The position numbers were made by a program, and so were the translations under genes. The notes beneath the pieces are model-generated. The model had not been told where the DNA came from, ran no database searches, and saw nothing but the letters and a program-made list of their open reading frames with translations. From an uncultured Gemmatimonadota bacterium (GTDB taxonomy: Bacteria; Gemmatimonadota; Gemmatimonadetes; Gemmatimonadales; Gemmatimonadaceae), in NCBI GenBank assembly GCA_946479995.1, contig CAMLIU010000099.1, forward strand, positions 1 to 6,423: a stretch of DNA of 6,423 nucleotides. Direction: 5' to 3'. Shown in pieces: positions 5,820-6,423 of this stretch (positions within the stretch are counted from its first letter, which is position 1; the number at the start of each line of letters is the position of its first letter).

Positions 5820-6423
5820 GCGGTTGGTGGATGTGAGGTTGGTGATTGTGCAGCACGATGCAGCGCGGCACGCGGCAGGAAGAATTCGGGTGTCTTCGTC
5901 CCCCCTGCGGCGCGCTGCTCTTCCCACGTCACGCTGCTGGGTGGCTGCTTGATGCACGCCGCCCAGTGCCCGGGGGCCTTCTCCTCGAGTGGCGGCACGA
6001 TCACGCTGCAGGCGGCATCCTTCGCCGGGTGCTGGCAGCGCGGGTGGAAGACGCACCCGCTCGGCGGATTCGCCGGCGACGGGACGTCCCCCGTGAGGAG
6101 GATGCGCTCGCGCTTCACGCCGGGCTCGGGGGCCGGCACGGCGGAGAGGAGCGCCTGCGTGTACGGCATGACCGGATGCGTGTACAGCGCCTCCACTCCC
6201 GCGAGCTCCACGATGTGGCCGAGGTACATGACGGCCACGCGATCGGCGATGTGCTCCACGATCGAGAGGTCGTGGGCGATGAACAGGTAGGCGAGCCCGC
6301 GGTCGCGCTGCAGGTCCTGGAGCAGGTTCACGACCTGCGCCTGGACGCTCACGTCGAGCGCGCTGACCGGCTCGTCGCAGACGATGAACTTCGGCTCCAC
6401 GGACAGGGCGCGCGCGATGCCGA
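5816..6423 (-). CDS. Oligopeptide/dipeptide ABC transporter ATP-binding protein (OppF/DppF type), N-terminus outside window
   Basis: There are 201 complete codons in view, read leftward; the start, Walker A and the LSGGQ signature lie beyond the right edge. The visible part opens [20 protein letters not shown], the usual sequence just after the signature, with Walker B FIVCDEP (visible residues 12-18) and D-loop SALD. It continues with the H-switch His50 in [20 protein letters not shown] and then the C-terminal oligopeptide-transport domain: [18 protein letters not shown], then [20 protein letters not shown], and [25 protein letters not shown] is typical of the OppF/DppF subunit. The protein powers peptide import at the cytoplasmic face of a binding-protein-dependent transporter whose other subunits should lie to the right. 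Cysteines 123, 129, 138 and 156 are the family's C-terminal cysteine set. Oddly, about 44 residues (158-201) follow the usual end, reaching the TGA that overlaps the POT start. Confidence 0.96.
   Translation of the reverse strand, partial: GIARALSVEPKFIVCDEPVSALDVSVQAQVVNLLQDLQRDRGLAYLFIAHDLSIVEHIADRVAVMYLGHIVELAGVEALYTHPVMPYTQALLSAVPAPEPGVKRERILLTGDVPSPANPPSGCVFHPRCQHPAKDAACSVIVPPLEEKAPGHWAACIKQPPSSVTWEEQRAAGGTKTPEFFLPRAALHRAAQSPTSHPPTA

Noticed and set aside
5820..6056. 79-residue N-terminal extension of the POT transporter
   Set aside because: The POT frame is open to an ATG at 6056, but the extension overlaps the ABC ATPase coding sequence in another frame, has no family counterpart and is Arg/Ala-rich.
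5478..6290. Plus-strand open frame of 270 residues opposite the peptide-transport operon
   Set aside because: It is antisense to two strongly recognised genes and shows no domain.

Overview
This window is chromosomal DNA from a high-GC, diderm (outer-membrane-bearing) bacterium. GC content is high by eye, codons mostly end in G or C, and long spurious open frames run opposite the real genes. An Omp85-superfamily outer-membrane protein shows there is an outer membrane. The style of the genes is compatible with Gemmatimonadota, but that is an impression from memory; other high-GC diderms such as Acidobacteriota or Myxococcota cannot be excluded.

Layout, left to right. (1) At the extreme left edge is the start of a family 2 glycosyltransferase gene on the minus strand, with only 17 complete codons in the window. 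(2) A 234-base gap with a strong hairpin separates it from a divergent plus-strand gene for an unrecognised, probably soluble helical protein (288-1019). (3) That gene runs tail-to-tail into a minus-strand class I glutamine amidotransferase (peptidase C26, PuuD-like; 985-1740), and the two overlap by 35 bp. (4) After a 104-bp divergent spacer comes a two-gene plus-strand operon: a cytoplasmic coiled-coil protein with a faint PspA/IM30-like look (1845-2405), then, 3 bp later, a single-POTRA Omp85-type outer-membrane protein starting at GTG (2409-4136). (5) A 72-bp convergent gap holds a long hairpin built from an 8-bp direct repeat, probably a bidirectional terminator. (6) The right third is a minus-strand peptide-uptake operon: the C-terminal two thirds of an oligopeptide ABC transporter ATPase (OppF/DppF type, from 6423 leftward), whose stop codon overlaps by four bases (ATGA) the start of a full-length proton-dependent oligopeptide transporter of the POT family (4209-5819).

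How the genes work together: the ABC ATPase and the POT carrier are two differently powered peptide importers apparently co-translated. The coiled-coil and Omp85 genes look like a co-expressed envelope pair, but the job of the pair cannot be named from sequence. The amidotransferase, the unknown protein and the glycosyltransferase show no clear functional link. I found no mobile element, CRISPR array, tRNA or rRNA. I see no strong evidence for a new system; the coiled-coil/Omp85 pair and the control signals around it are the parts most worth following.
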